Below, piece after piece: positions 10,623 through 19,435 of a DNA stretch of 64,000 nt. The stretch comes from Adiantum capillus-veneris (taxonomy: Eukaryota; Streptophyta; Polypodiopsida; Polypodiales; Pteridaceae), in the NCBI GenBank assembly GCA_014529385.2, contig CM043968.1, positions 128,935,018 to 128,999,017 of the forward strand. The letters are read 5' to 3'. Below the pieces are notes generated by a model. That model did not search any database, was not told the DNA's origin, and saw only the letters and a list, made by a program, of their open reading frames with translations. Numbering within the stretch: position 1 is the stretch's first letter; each line of letters begins with the position of its first letter. A program made the translations under genes and the position numbers.

Positions 10623-12176
10623 TTATTTTTGTAGGGTGATCCCATAAACTGCCTCAAGGGCCTCTTCTTCGGTGTATCCTATCTCTACCAGATCCTCATA
10701 ATCATTTCTCTTTTGCTGAACTGGATCTATCTTCTTTTCTTTGGTCTCGGCTTCTGGCTTTTCCAAAACATCTGTGTCCACCTCTACTGTGGTCTCTTCC
10801 ACAATTTTTTCCGTCTTCTTCGGGCTTGGTACATCAATCATAGAGGGATGTTTGTCCTCAGCTTCCTTGGCTTTCCCTTTGTCGGCTTGCCCATCTTTCT
10901 CTTGAGGCTTAGTAGACCCATCTACTTTCCTTTTCCCCTTGTCGTCTTTTTTCAGCTCAGCTTTTAATTGCTGTACCTCCTCTTCAGTGTATGGCTCGAC
11001 AGGTTGCTGCTCCAAAATAGCCTCTGACTCCTCATAAGCTTTAATATATTGATCGGATTGATCAATATGTGGCCTGGCCGAGCTAGTTCCGACTTTAGTG
11101 GGATCTGGCACCCACTTTTCTTCAAAGTCACCCTTTAGATCTCTTTCTGCTCTAAACTGCTCCACTAATCTTTCCATCCTTGCCGCTTTCTGACTTTTGG
11201 TTTGCTTGGGAGCAACCTTCTTCTTTACTTTCTTCTTAAGTGGCTCGTCCACATCCTCTTCAGGTTCTGAAACTACTTCTAGTTTCCGGCGTGCTCTTGT
11301 GGATGCCCTCTTGGGTACTTCGGGCTGTTCTTCCTCCTCGTCGGCTTCTCTAAGCCACTCATTCTGGGAGGGAGCCTTTGGCCACTGATCTCTAGCTCCA
11401 ATAGCTTCATAAGCTATTCTTGTCAGAATTTCCGCTCCTCCTATGTATTTTGGCTTCTCGTTGTGCAAGGCAATTACTTGCTCGTGGATGTGTTGAGCGT
11501 AATTCACCTCTTTTGGCATATTTCTCTTTAATGCCCATGTGATGGTGGTCGCAATGGCATGGGGTGGTGTCGTATACTTTTGCGGTCTTTTACTGCAAAC
11601 ATGAAGAAATTGGTTGTACAGTCGGCAAAGGGTTGCTGCTCTTGGGTCCGCCATATCTCCATAGGTCGCATTCTGTTTCTTGGGCCCATAGACCTCTATG
11701 GCCTCTCTTCTTTCCCTGACCGAGCTCCCTTTGTTGTGCAGCTTCAATGCAACTGCAATTAGCCGTGGAGTGATCTGTACTTCTACCTTCTCTCCATCCA
11801 TGGCTGTCAATGTGGCTTTTCCATCCTTCTGAATGGATGTTGCCAACTCGTACACTCTTCTTGTATCCACACCTGATGGTCTCGAGGTGAAGAAACTGTG
11901 CAAGTCTGCCCTTTCCAGGTACCTGCTGATGTCTCCTGACCTGCTATAATCTACCAATTCCTGTGGGATCATCGGTACATCCACCGCTTGTCCTTGAGGA
12001 TCTCTGAAAGTCCCCTGGTAGATCTTTATTCCCTCTTTCTCCAATACTGCTTCCTCCACCCAAGTTTTGGTTGGCTTGAGGGTTTCTGCTGGAATGTCAA
12101 AGGGTTCCGCTTCTGCAATAGCATCTTTGATTGTCGGTCTTTTTCTCTTCGTTGCCGATGACTTGGTGGAATCCAT
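10623..12176 (-). CDS. Accessory ORF, first part (517 codons, unknown function)
   Basis: This has a proper ATG at 12176 and is open for 517 codons to a TAA. The N-terminus is basic (KSSATKRKRP). Residues ~90-275 look folded (SGDISRYLERADLHSFF, VYELATSIQKDG, CRLYNQFLHVCSKRP, HAIATTITWALKRN). By eye this layout recalls the 'putative plant transposon protein' family found in plant Gypsy elements, which is a weak inference. The rest is highly charged, with a nuclear-localisation-like KKKVKKKV near 315 and Lys/Glu-rich low complexity. The ATG lies 167 bases downstream of the nearest palindrome of the second leader, almost exactly as gag does in its own leader. The frame continues after the TAA for another ~570 codons, so the ancestral protein may have been about 1,090 residues. 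Confidence 0.85.
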   Translation of the reverse strand: MDSTKSSATKRKRPTIKDAIAEAEPFDIPAETLKPTKTWVEEAVLEKEGIKIYQGTFRDPQGQAVDVPMIPQELVDYSRSGDISRYLERADLHSFFTSRPSGVDTRRVYELATSIQKDGKATLTAMDGEKVEVQITPRLIAVALKLHNKGSSVRERREAIEVYGPKKQNATYGDMADPRAATLCRLYNQFLHVCSKRPQKYTTPPHAIATTITWALKRNMPKEVNYAQHIHEQVIALHNEKPKYIGGAEILTRIAYEAIGARDQWPKAPSQNEWLREADEEEEQPEVPKRASTRARRKLEVVSEPEEDVDEPLKKKVKKKVAPKQTKSQKAARMERLVEQFRAERDLKGDFEEKWVPDPTKVGTSSARPHIDQSDQYIKAYEESEAILEQQPVEPYTEEEVQQLKAELKKDDKGKRKVDGSTKPQEKDGQADKGKAKEAEDKHPSMIDVPSPKKTEKIVEETTVEVDTDVLEKPEAETKEKKIDPVQQKRNDYEDLVEIGYTEEEALEAVYGITLQK

Positions 12177-14960
12177 GGATCCTGTAACTCCAATTTCAGA
12201 AGTTAGCGTCTTTTTAGTACTGAAAGCCGAAGTGAAGCTTTTAACTATCCAAATGACTTGAAAATTGAAACATGAGCTATTCAGGGCCTAAGGATGCAAG
12301 GTAGGTGAAAAAATATGCAAAATGGGCTCAAAATCATGCTGGAGACATTATACGCGTATGATGTCTTTTGTGTCAAAATGACTTCATATTGGTTGTGCTT
12401 GTAGCTGATAGTGTATACATGATTATCATATGCTTGGATTTGAGTTTGGATCCCATTTGGTCAAGTTTTGGCCAATTTAGTCCAGTTCCGGCTCTTGGCA
12501 AAATTTTGAAAGGGAATTGGATTTTATGATCCAAATTGGATAAAACTTGGTGGTTCACTTTCAAATGGCATGTAGATCACTTCTGTTTGGTGGTTGAAGC
12601 CCTGAGGTGCCAAAATCACATAGTGAGACATAATACGCGTATGATGTCTTTTAGTGTATTTTTGGACCAAATTTCTCTATAAGCTTGGATTTGGCTATAG
12701 ATAGGCTTATTCAGTGGATTTATGAAGTTTGGATAGATTTTGGGCTAAAAATGGCTCTGGAGACATCATACGTGTATGATGTCTTTTTCATCAATTTTGC
12801 ATGGGATTGGTTCTGTGGACTCCCCATGTACTAGTGAAGGACTGTCTCTACTCAAATCTTGGTTTGGACTGGAGTATGTTGGATTTGGGCCAAAAATAGG
12901 CTTTAGGTGAAGGATTTTCCCTCAATTGGGCTAATGGGGTGATCCTCTTGACCAAATGGTTCCAAATTTCATATGTAGCATGTATTAGATATATATAATG
13001 GATGTATGATGACAAATGAGCAGTTTTGGCTCTGTAAGTGCAAATAGACATCATACGCGTATGATGTCTTTTGTGTCAAAATGGTGCTTTTTGGTTCCAG
13101 ATATCTTGTAGATGTCTTTAACAACAATCCTACAAAGTTTCAATGAGTTTGGAGTTATTTTGACAAAATTAGGACCAAAAATCAATTTTATGGCCTACTT
13201 TGCGTCTTTTTGGTTTTCCTTGGGTTTTCTAACTCCAATTCTCATGATACTTGGTTCATAGGATGTGATTAACATGTGGAATGAGGCTATGCACTCAAAT
13301 GTTGAAATGGATGTGAAATTCATGCTGTGAGACATCATACGCGTATGATGTCTTTTCTTGAAATGTTGGTCCTTTTGTGCAAAGAATGCTTTGTGCTAGT
13401 GCCCTAAGCCCTGCTAACTAGTTTTCAACTTAAGAAGTCATCAGTTTAGCTAAAAAGCCCCCTTATAGGCATTTCAGTCTCCGAAGTCGTGTTTTTGCCT
13501 TGGAGTTGAATCTCTTCAACTTTTCTTCTCTAGAGTTGCATTTCCAGCTCATTGGATATGTTGTGAAGCCATCTATTTGGTTGAACTTGACTTTGGCTCC
13601 CCGTTCTCCATCTTTCTCCATTTGGTTTCCCGAAAGCGTCTTTTTCACCATCGGTAAGTGAATCAGCTTTCTTTTGGGTTTTGCTTGCAAACATAGGTCA
13701 TCAATAGTTACTTGAAGCTGCTTGTGAAGTTTCATTTCATTCGGTCGTCAATTTCAGCTGTTATGCCAAAATGACGCTTTGTGTGTCTGTCGTCGAATCG
13801 GTTGTTTTGACCCACTTTTGGTGGTCCAAACCTGGAGATACTCCATGGTTGCATTGCCCTCGATGTTGTTAAGCTTCCTGAGAAGTTTTGTGTCGTTTCG
13901 ACAACTTTTTCCTGTTTGCCTCTTGTAGGCTCTGTTGACCTAGGGTTTTTCCAGTCGTTCTTTCTCGAGCTTTGAGTGTTAGAAACCCATCTTCTATACT
14001 AGGGTAACCCACCTATAAGTTCTTGCAAGGTTTGGTTAGGCGGTTGTGCCACTACCTAGCATTCTACCGCATTCCCCGTCTGCTCTTGTTTCTTGGTTTT
14101 GCTCAGTTTTCGCGACAAAAGTTAATGATAAGCATCAAAAGCTTATCGCAACGAGTCTACCTCTCATGTCTGGTGTCCTCTGAGCTCTCGTAGCAGTCGT
14201 AGAAGGCTGTAGAAGGTTGGATGCTCCTGTGTGCTCTTTGCTCTCTCCAAGTGGGTAATAGTGCAAATGAGCCTGTAAGTGAAGTCAAAAATACTTAACT
14301 TTGGACTTCCTGGATCACTTGTTACCAAATTTGACATGTGCTCCTATCTTGTTGTGAAATGCACTTTAGGATTTGAAATTTCTCAATTTGGACTCCGTTT
14401 GACCTGTTTCTGAGAAATCTGTCCACTTTGCCAAAATTCTGTCATTTCGGGCTTTTTGCAACTTTTCCCGAATTGTACTCAATTTTTACCATGGGTTGCC
14501 CTTGTCATTAGGATCATCACCATCTATTCTTTTCTTTTTTCTGATCTCGTTTCACCTGCTTTTTTATTTTTCTTTTACTTTTATCAAGAAAATCATAAAA
14601 AATAAAGAAAAATAGCAAATTGAAGCCAAAAAATTCCAAACATACACAATAAATAGCTGGTAACCCTGTGTATATGAATATACACTTATTTGTGATTTCT
14701 GGACTTGGATTACCACTTTTTTCCACTTTTTAGCTCCAAAAACACTCTTATTTAGTGATATTTACACGTCTAAAGACCCAAATTCATCATTTGATCTCTT
14801 CTTGTTGCAAAACAAGGTATATAAGGGCATAAATATTATCAATATCTGTAATCAAACATAAAAATTGCAAAATCATGTAAGACACTGCCCTTGTAATATA
14901 ATTTTTGTTTTTCTTTGTTTTTGTCGCTTGTAGCTGTAGCTCCTGTATACCTGTATACCT
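12177..14960 (-). repeat. Second leader/spacer with five 24-bp palindromes
   Basis: This is noncoding DNA between the internal polypurine tract and the accessory ATG. Palindromes (half-site AGACATCATACG plus its reverse complement) lie at 12343-12366, 12626-12649, 12761-12784, 13046-13069 and 13330-13353. Starts are 283, 135, 285 and 284 bases apart, close to multiples of ~142. Copies differ at one base at most: ATTAT or ATAAT for ATCAT in the first two, ACGTGT for ACGCGT in the third. All five are followed on the + strand by TTTT. Parts of the spacing DNA resemble the gag leader (for example GATCCAAATTGG near 12529 and GATCCAAATGGG near 22501). 13354-14960 shows no palindrome and no convincing gene; small frames there are unsupported. 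Confidence 0.9.
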
Positions 14961-14974
14961 CCCCCCCTCCTAGT
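14961..14974 (-). promoter_or_regulatory. Internal polypurine tract
   Basis: On the minus strand it reads GGAGGGGGGAGG, almost the same as the terminal tract at 8852-8863. It lies about 20 bases after the last pol-derived codons. It may be the original 3' polypurine tract, now separated from the LTR by 6.1 kb of extra sequence, or a central tract. Confidence 0.65.
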
Positions 14975-14992
14975 CTGAGTCCTCCTGGACGA

Positions 14993-16416
14993 CTATGAAG
15001 TGTCTGTGGGCGAAGCATTGTAGTTGTTTTGGTCATAAGTTCCCAATGCAATTGTAGAGCGATGATACAACAGTCTTTCCAATAAAGCTGCTCTTTGTTT
15101 GATTGAAGGATTGGTGGTTGGGTTTTGGGTTGGTTTTGGCACTTCGGTAGTAGAATTAGTAGATGGATTCTTCTTTACCTTGTTGTTCTTTTTCACAATC
15201 CAAATCTGCTTCCGCTTCGCTTGTGCTTGCCACAAACTCTTTGCGACCCAAACCTGCTTTGTTCTTTGTGTTGATTTCCTCGCCTTGAAATACCTAGGAG
15301 TTTCCGTGGATTGTACTGAAGGGAGTTCCTGTTTACAAATCCTTGGGATCCAAATTTGCTTGCTATAGCTTTGTGCCGTCATGAACTTCTTTGGAATCCA
15401 GATCTGTTTCACTGTCCTTGATTGTCTGGAATCACTCTGTTGTCTGGTATTGAAGACTCTGTTTTCCACCTTTGTGTTCTCTGGCACAACCTTTTTTGGT
15501 CTCCATACCAACTTTGACTCCGTTTTTCCCAAGGTTGAGCTGTTATATTATTGCTTGTCTTCCTTATCCAATGTTGAGAGTTCCTCGTCAAAGAGCAATC
15601 CAGTTGTATAGAAACTTTTGGTTGCCATTGCTTCTTCTTTTTCTCTGGTTGTTGTTTACCTTTGTTCTTGGATTCTTCCTTTGGAGTTGGCTCTGCTCCT
15701 TTGGTGAACTTAACTGATTGACTTTCACCTTCGTATTTGATAAGCACTGATTTAGAACTCCAGTCAATCATTGCATTGTATTGCTTCTGCCATGGTTATC
15801 CTAGCAATAATGGATGTTGTGTAGCTTGGTCTTCAACCACGTAAAACATATGAGGATACACATACTGGTTAATCTGTATATGTAAAACTGTGCATCCGAC
15901 AGTTTTGATTGAATTCTCAAAGTAACTCTTTAACTCTTGCTTGGCAGTTTGTAATTTAGTGTCCTTTGTCAATTGTCTATACAAACTGAGTGAAAGTAGG
16001 TTAGTTTGAGCTCCTGAATCCAATAGTGCTCTGGCTTTGATTTGGTTGGTTCCTACTTTGCATTCAATGATGGGTTCTTCTTTATCATTATCCATTTTTG
16101 TTATACTGACTGCGTTTATTCGTATTGCTCCTTCATTGCGCTGTTTCTGACGTAGTAGTCTTCTTTTCTCCATTCTTTCCTTCGCCTTGGATTGCGCTTC
16201 CTCCACAATCTTTTTCTTTTTCTGGACACGCAGCTTTTCTTGATGTATTTTGAGAAGCATGTCTTGGGTTAGCGGCAAAAGATACTTTTTCACTCTGCAT
16301 TCACTAATCCAATTGGGCATTTCTTCTCCGTCTAATGTAGCAAGCTTGACGGCTCCACTTGGTGATAGATCTTTAATCACTAGAGTTCCCATCCCTTGCT
16401 TTTTAAGCCTTAGCAT
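14993..16416 (-). pseudogene. Gypsy pol tail: integrase end, second retropepsin-like domain, Trp-repeat region
   Basis: From the right, GTLVIKDLSPSGAVKLATLDGEEMPNWISE is the end of the integrase C-terminal region (about 16260-16390). A Lys/Arg-rich helix follows. Then comes a retropepsin-like domain with LLDSGAQTNLLS at about 16000-16030 and HPLLLG at about 15800, continuing after one stop as PWQKQYNAMIDW. A frameshift leads to 15532-14993, where KQ[IV]W[IV] words recur. Trp residues are at 10, 45, 61, 95 and 111 of that stretch, with spacing 35, 16, 34, 16. The order integrase then protease is the reverse of normal Gypsy pol, and a second protease lies upstream at about 18290. The frame breaks mean this copy is probably not translated as one protein. 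Confidence 0.75.
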
Positions 16417-17395
16417 GCTGTTTCAGAGTGTAAACTAGGACATAGTCCCCAACCTTAAACTCTTTAGTCCGCACACGCTTATCAAAAAATTCCTTTTGTT
16501 GCCTTTTTTGAGCGTAGATAGAAGCTACTGCTTTTAGGCGAAGCTCGTCTAGCTTGTCCAGGTCATCTATTCTATCAGAAAGCTCGTGCCCTGTCCACTC
16601 TAGATCCTTAGCCACCCTTAAGGTTGAAATCAAGAATTCTATTGGTAAGATAGCATGTAGCCCAAAAACCATGTTCGGTTCAGCTTCCATTAGCTTATCT
16701 ATATCTTCTTTGATTCGCTTAGCAAACGTATCATTATATGTGTATGGTCTTTGTCTGCTAGGCTTTGCATCTTGTTTTAGTGGGATTGTGTGTTGGCATA
16801 TCGATGGGTCAACCCCCTTTAAGTCCTTATAAGACCATGCAAACACATCCTTGTACTCTCTGAGAAGACTCAAAAGTCTCTCTTCCTCGCCTGGAGACAA
16901 ATCTGTGGCTATGTACACTGGTCTAGGTGTCTCACCGGGAGCTGCTAAATCAAATTTTTTTGCATCCTCCGGTCCGTCATAAGATTCGTTCGCCTTTCTC
17001 TCTCGAATAGGTTGGGTTAATACCACCTTCCTATCCTCTATTATGAATTTCCTGTAGTGAGAGGGAACATCCATGTTTTCCTTGATTTTGTCGTTTTCGT
17101 CCTCTCCACTCTCAATTTCTGTTGTCCAAACTTCTTTCAGAGTTTTCTTGAGCTCTCTGTACTTGTTTCTACATTCTAACTTGGACTCCGTGTGTTCCCT
17201 GTTGCGCTTGTTCTTTTCTGATTTTTCTGTTTCAGTTTTTGTTTCATTCCTTTGAACTTGATTTCTTGAGATTCTTTTGTCTTTTCGTAAGCTCTTTTGA
17301 TCATTGCCTCTCATTCTTCCAGAAATCTTGTCCTTAACACAATATTTTGCCTTTACTAGCATTAGGAATTGATTTTTTCCTCTTATTCTAGGCAT
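16403..17395 (-). CDS. Deleted Gypsy pol: RT N-terminus fused in frame to integrase C-terminus
   Basis: A 330-codon frame. The first ~110 residues are charged linker. Then come typical pre-RT and RT entry sequences (YIATDLSPGEEERLLSLLREYKDVFAWSY, PLKQDAKPSRQRPYTYN, KRIKEDIDKLMEA). Directly after, at about 16675, the sequence becomes EPNMVFGLHAILPIEFLISTLRVAK and KVGDYVLVYTLKQHAKA, the distal integrase. The RT palm with its YxDD motif, RNase H, the HHCC finger and the DDE core are all missing. The fusion keeps the frame, so a stable product could exist, but it has no catalytic residues. The start codon is uncertain. Confidence 0.85.
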   Translation of the reverse strand: MPRIRGKNQFLMLVKAKYCVKDKISGRMRGNDQKSLRKDKRISRNQVQRNETKTETEKSEKNKRNREHTESKLECRNKYRELKKTLKEVWTTEIESGEDENDKIKENMDVPSHYRKFIIEDRKVVLTQPIRERKANESYDGPEDAKKFDLAAPGETPRPVYIATDLSPGEEERLLSLLREYKDVFAWSYKDLKGVDPSICQHTIPLKQDAKPSRQRPYTYNDTFAKRIKEDIDKLMEAEPNMVFGLHAILPIEFLISTLRVAKDLEWTGHELSDRIDDLDKLDELRLKAVASIYAQKRQQKEFFDKRVRTKEFKVGDYVLVYTLKQHAKA

Positions 17396-17427
17396 CGGAT
17401 TGGTTCTAACCCCCTTTGTTTTTCTCT

Positions 17428-18228
17428 TTACTCTATAGCGTTTCGGGCGTTGTTTAGTTTGGTTCGGAAATCATAAAATCGGACATCCGTTATAGTTTCT
17501 TCGTTTCCGCTTGAATTGTCCGTTGACTCGTTGTCTGCTTCATTTCCCCACTCTGGATGATCGGGAATGTCGTGAAACACCTCTTCTTCATCTTCCTTTT
17601 CCAGTGTATCGTTCTTTTCAGTTTCTTTTTCGAGTACAGTTCTCAACATGAAGTACTGAACCACGTCGTACCCGTCCTTGTCACAAAATTTTGTTGTGGG
17701 ACCATCCAGAATTGCACAAACATCTAGGGTTGCTAGAATGTGTGTCCATTCTAATGGTTCAAGCGTGTCCTCTGGAAAGGGTTCTCCTATATAAGTTTCG
17801 TCTTCGATAGCCCTTTCTAAACATATTCTTCTCGCCTCAGACTTCCACATTTCGAGGCTCCACACATCCATAACTCCTTGGGCTTACCTAACCAAGCTGG
17901 AAATTCGGATCCCGCCAAAGTAGCTGAATCAAACTCCTCTACCGGTGTTCGGTTCACATCTTTGTAGCTATGGTCTTTCAGGTTCACACGTGTAGTGGTT
18001 TCCATATTTCTCAGGTATATGTGATCGTAGCCCCAATCCTGGACCATTTTCAACTGTCTCATGAATGGTCTTCCCAGTATGATATCATAGTTATTCTCCT
18101 TGCCAAAATCGACAATAGCAAAAGTATGTTCGTATTCAATGCCGCAAGAAGTCACTACGACTTTCTCTAATAACCCCATAGGTTTTCCATGTGTCCATCT
18201 GCTAATTGGAGTTTCAACCTAGTCTTCC
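17428..18228 (-). pseudogene. Gypsy protease C-terminal half and acidic linker
   Basis: VVVTSCGIEYEHTFAIVDFG and NNYDIILGRPFMRQLKMVQDWGYDHIYLR (about 18020-18180) are the distal half of a retropepsin. ILGRP is the conserved flap-side block after the catalytic DSG. An acidic, Glu-rich linker follows (17871-17428). Frames change at least twice between here and the DSG motif upstream, and again inside the linker near 17850, so the protease is broken. Confidence 0.82.
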
Positions 18229-19435
18229 TTATTGCTGGTTTCCCCCCATTTTTTCCAGATTTCTTTTGTAGCAATGGCTACCCCTCCCGCTGTCTAGTAT
18301 TGCCATCGTGTTCACTGCCTTGGAATTCAACTGGTAAGGTTGTATTCCCCTCTCACCTTCGCAATACTCTCCGACCTTGTTTAAGGGTACAGGCTTAGCG
18401 TTCTTTTGTGGTTTGCTCAGCTCTTGTATACCCTCTTGCAGTCTCGATGTTGGGTCTTTTATCCCAAATTTCTCCAAGCATTTTCCTACAGTGGTCCACA
18501 TATGTGGTCTTAGCCTCAAAAGCTCAGCTAGAGTGATAGTGCATGTCACTGGTGTTGACAAGATCTCTATCAATCCTTGCGAGTCCATGACTTTTTCTGA
18601 TGAAATTCTTCGTGAGGGAAGTGCTCTAATCTCGGATTTTGCTTCATACTCTCCTAAGTATGAAGGTAAGGTATTCAGTGAATGAGGTTTGCTCTCCATT
18701 GTTCTAACAGAGCCCCCATCTCCCCAGTAAGATTGCAGATCCAAGTCCACTTGAGATCCTGCCTCAAATTCCACTATGGGAGGATTCCTGATGTCCTTTT
18801 CCCAATTTGTCTGATTAGCTTGGCAACTTAGCTCGTTTGCAAAGTTTGCCTCTCTCACTTGTTTCCAAAATTCATTGTAATCCTCATCTCTTCCGTAAGA
18901 CCTCTGTATGACTGGATGAAAACTCTCTATCTCCTGATCGGTTGTGTTCAATACTATGCGGTCATCCTTGTGTGTATTTTCAGGCTTTTGTGCACTGGGA
19001 GTCTTTTCAGCTACCCGTGAAATGATAGTCTCTTGCTGAATTGGGTTTTCCGTTCCACAATTCATTGTTTCTCTTGGTGGTTCTAATAAGGCTTGTGCAG
19101 TCTCGATCATTCTCTGGCACATTTCAAGTCTCTGCTTTTCCAATTCCGCGTTTGGGTATGTCATCCACCTCTGTTCTTGTGTTTGGTTGTTCTTTAACCT
19201 AGCTTCGTAAGCTCTCATCAGTGCGTCCAATGGTTCGTGTACTTTGTCGACTAGCACTGATCCCCCTGAGCTTAAGCTCGTTGTTTCTTTGATACTCTTT
19301 TGTTTTCGTTCTTTCCGGGCTCATCTCTCGTTTCCCTTTTGACTCTCAAGTTTTTCTAATCTATCTTTAGTTTGCTTTAGTTCCTCAGCTAGAATAGCGT
19401 CTTCACGTTCTTTTCTCAACTTCATGCGTGCTTTT
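18229..19435 (-). pseudogene. Gypsy gag-pol linker and protease N-terminal half
   Basis: After the gag stop the reading shifts by one base. A coiled-coil-like Lys/Glu stretch (KLRKEREDAILAEELKQ) is followed by a TGA near 19320 and a 342-codon open stretch (19257-18229). It holds a conserved linker block (ITLAELLRLRPHMWTTVGKCLEKFGI) just before the protease. The catalytic motif reads AILDSG at about 18288. An extra G in the next run shifts the frame so that the normal continuation (VAIATKEIWKKWG) is out of frame. No ATG is needed if it is expressed by frameshift from gag. Confidence 0.8.

Noticed and set aside
9988-11762. Plus-strand frames opposite the accessory ORF
   Set aside because: Shadows of the low-complexity, Glu/Lys-rich minus-strand coding sequence.
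12343-13353. CRISPR-like array (24-bp repeats with unequal gaps)
   Set aside because: The genome is a plant nuclear one, gaps are 125-290 bp and similar to each other, repeats are perfect palindromes and no cas genes are present.
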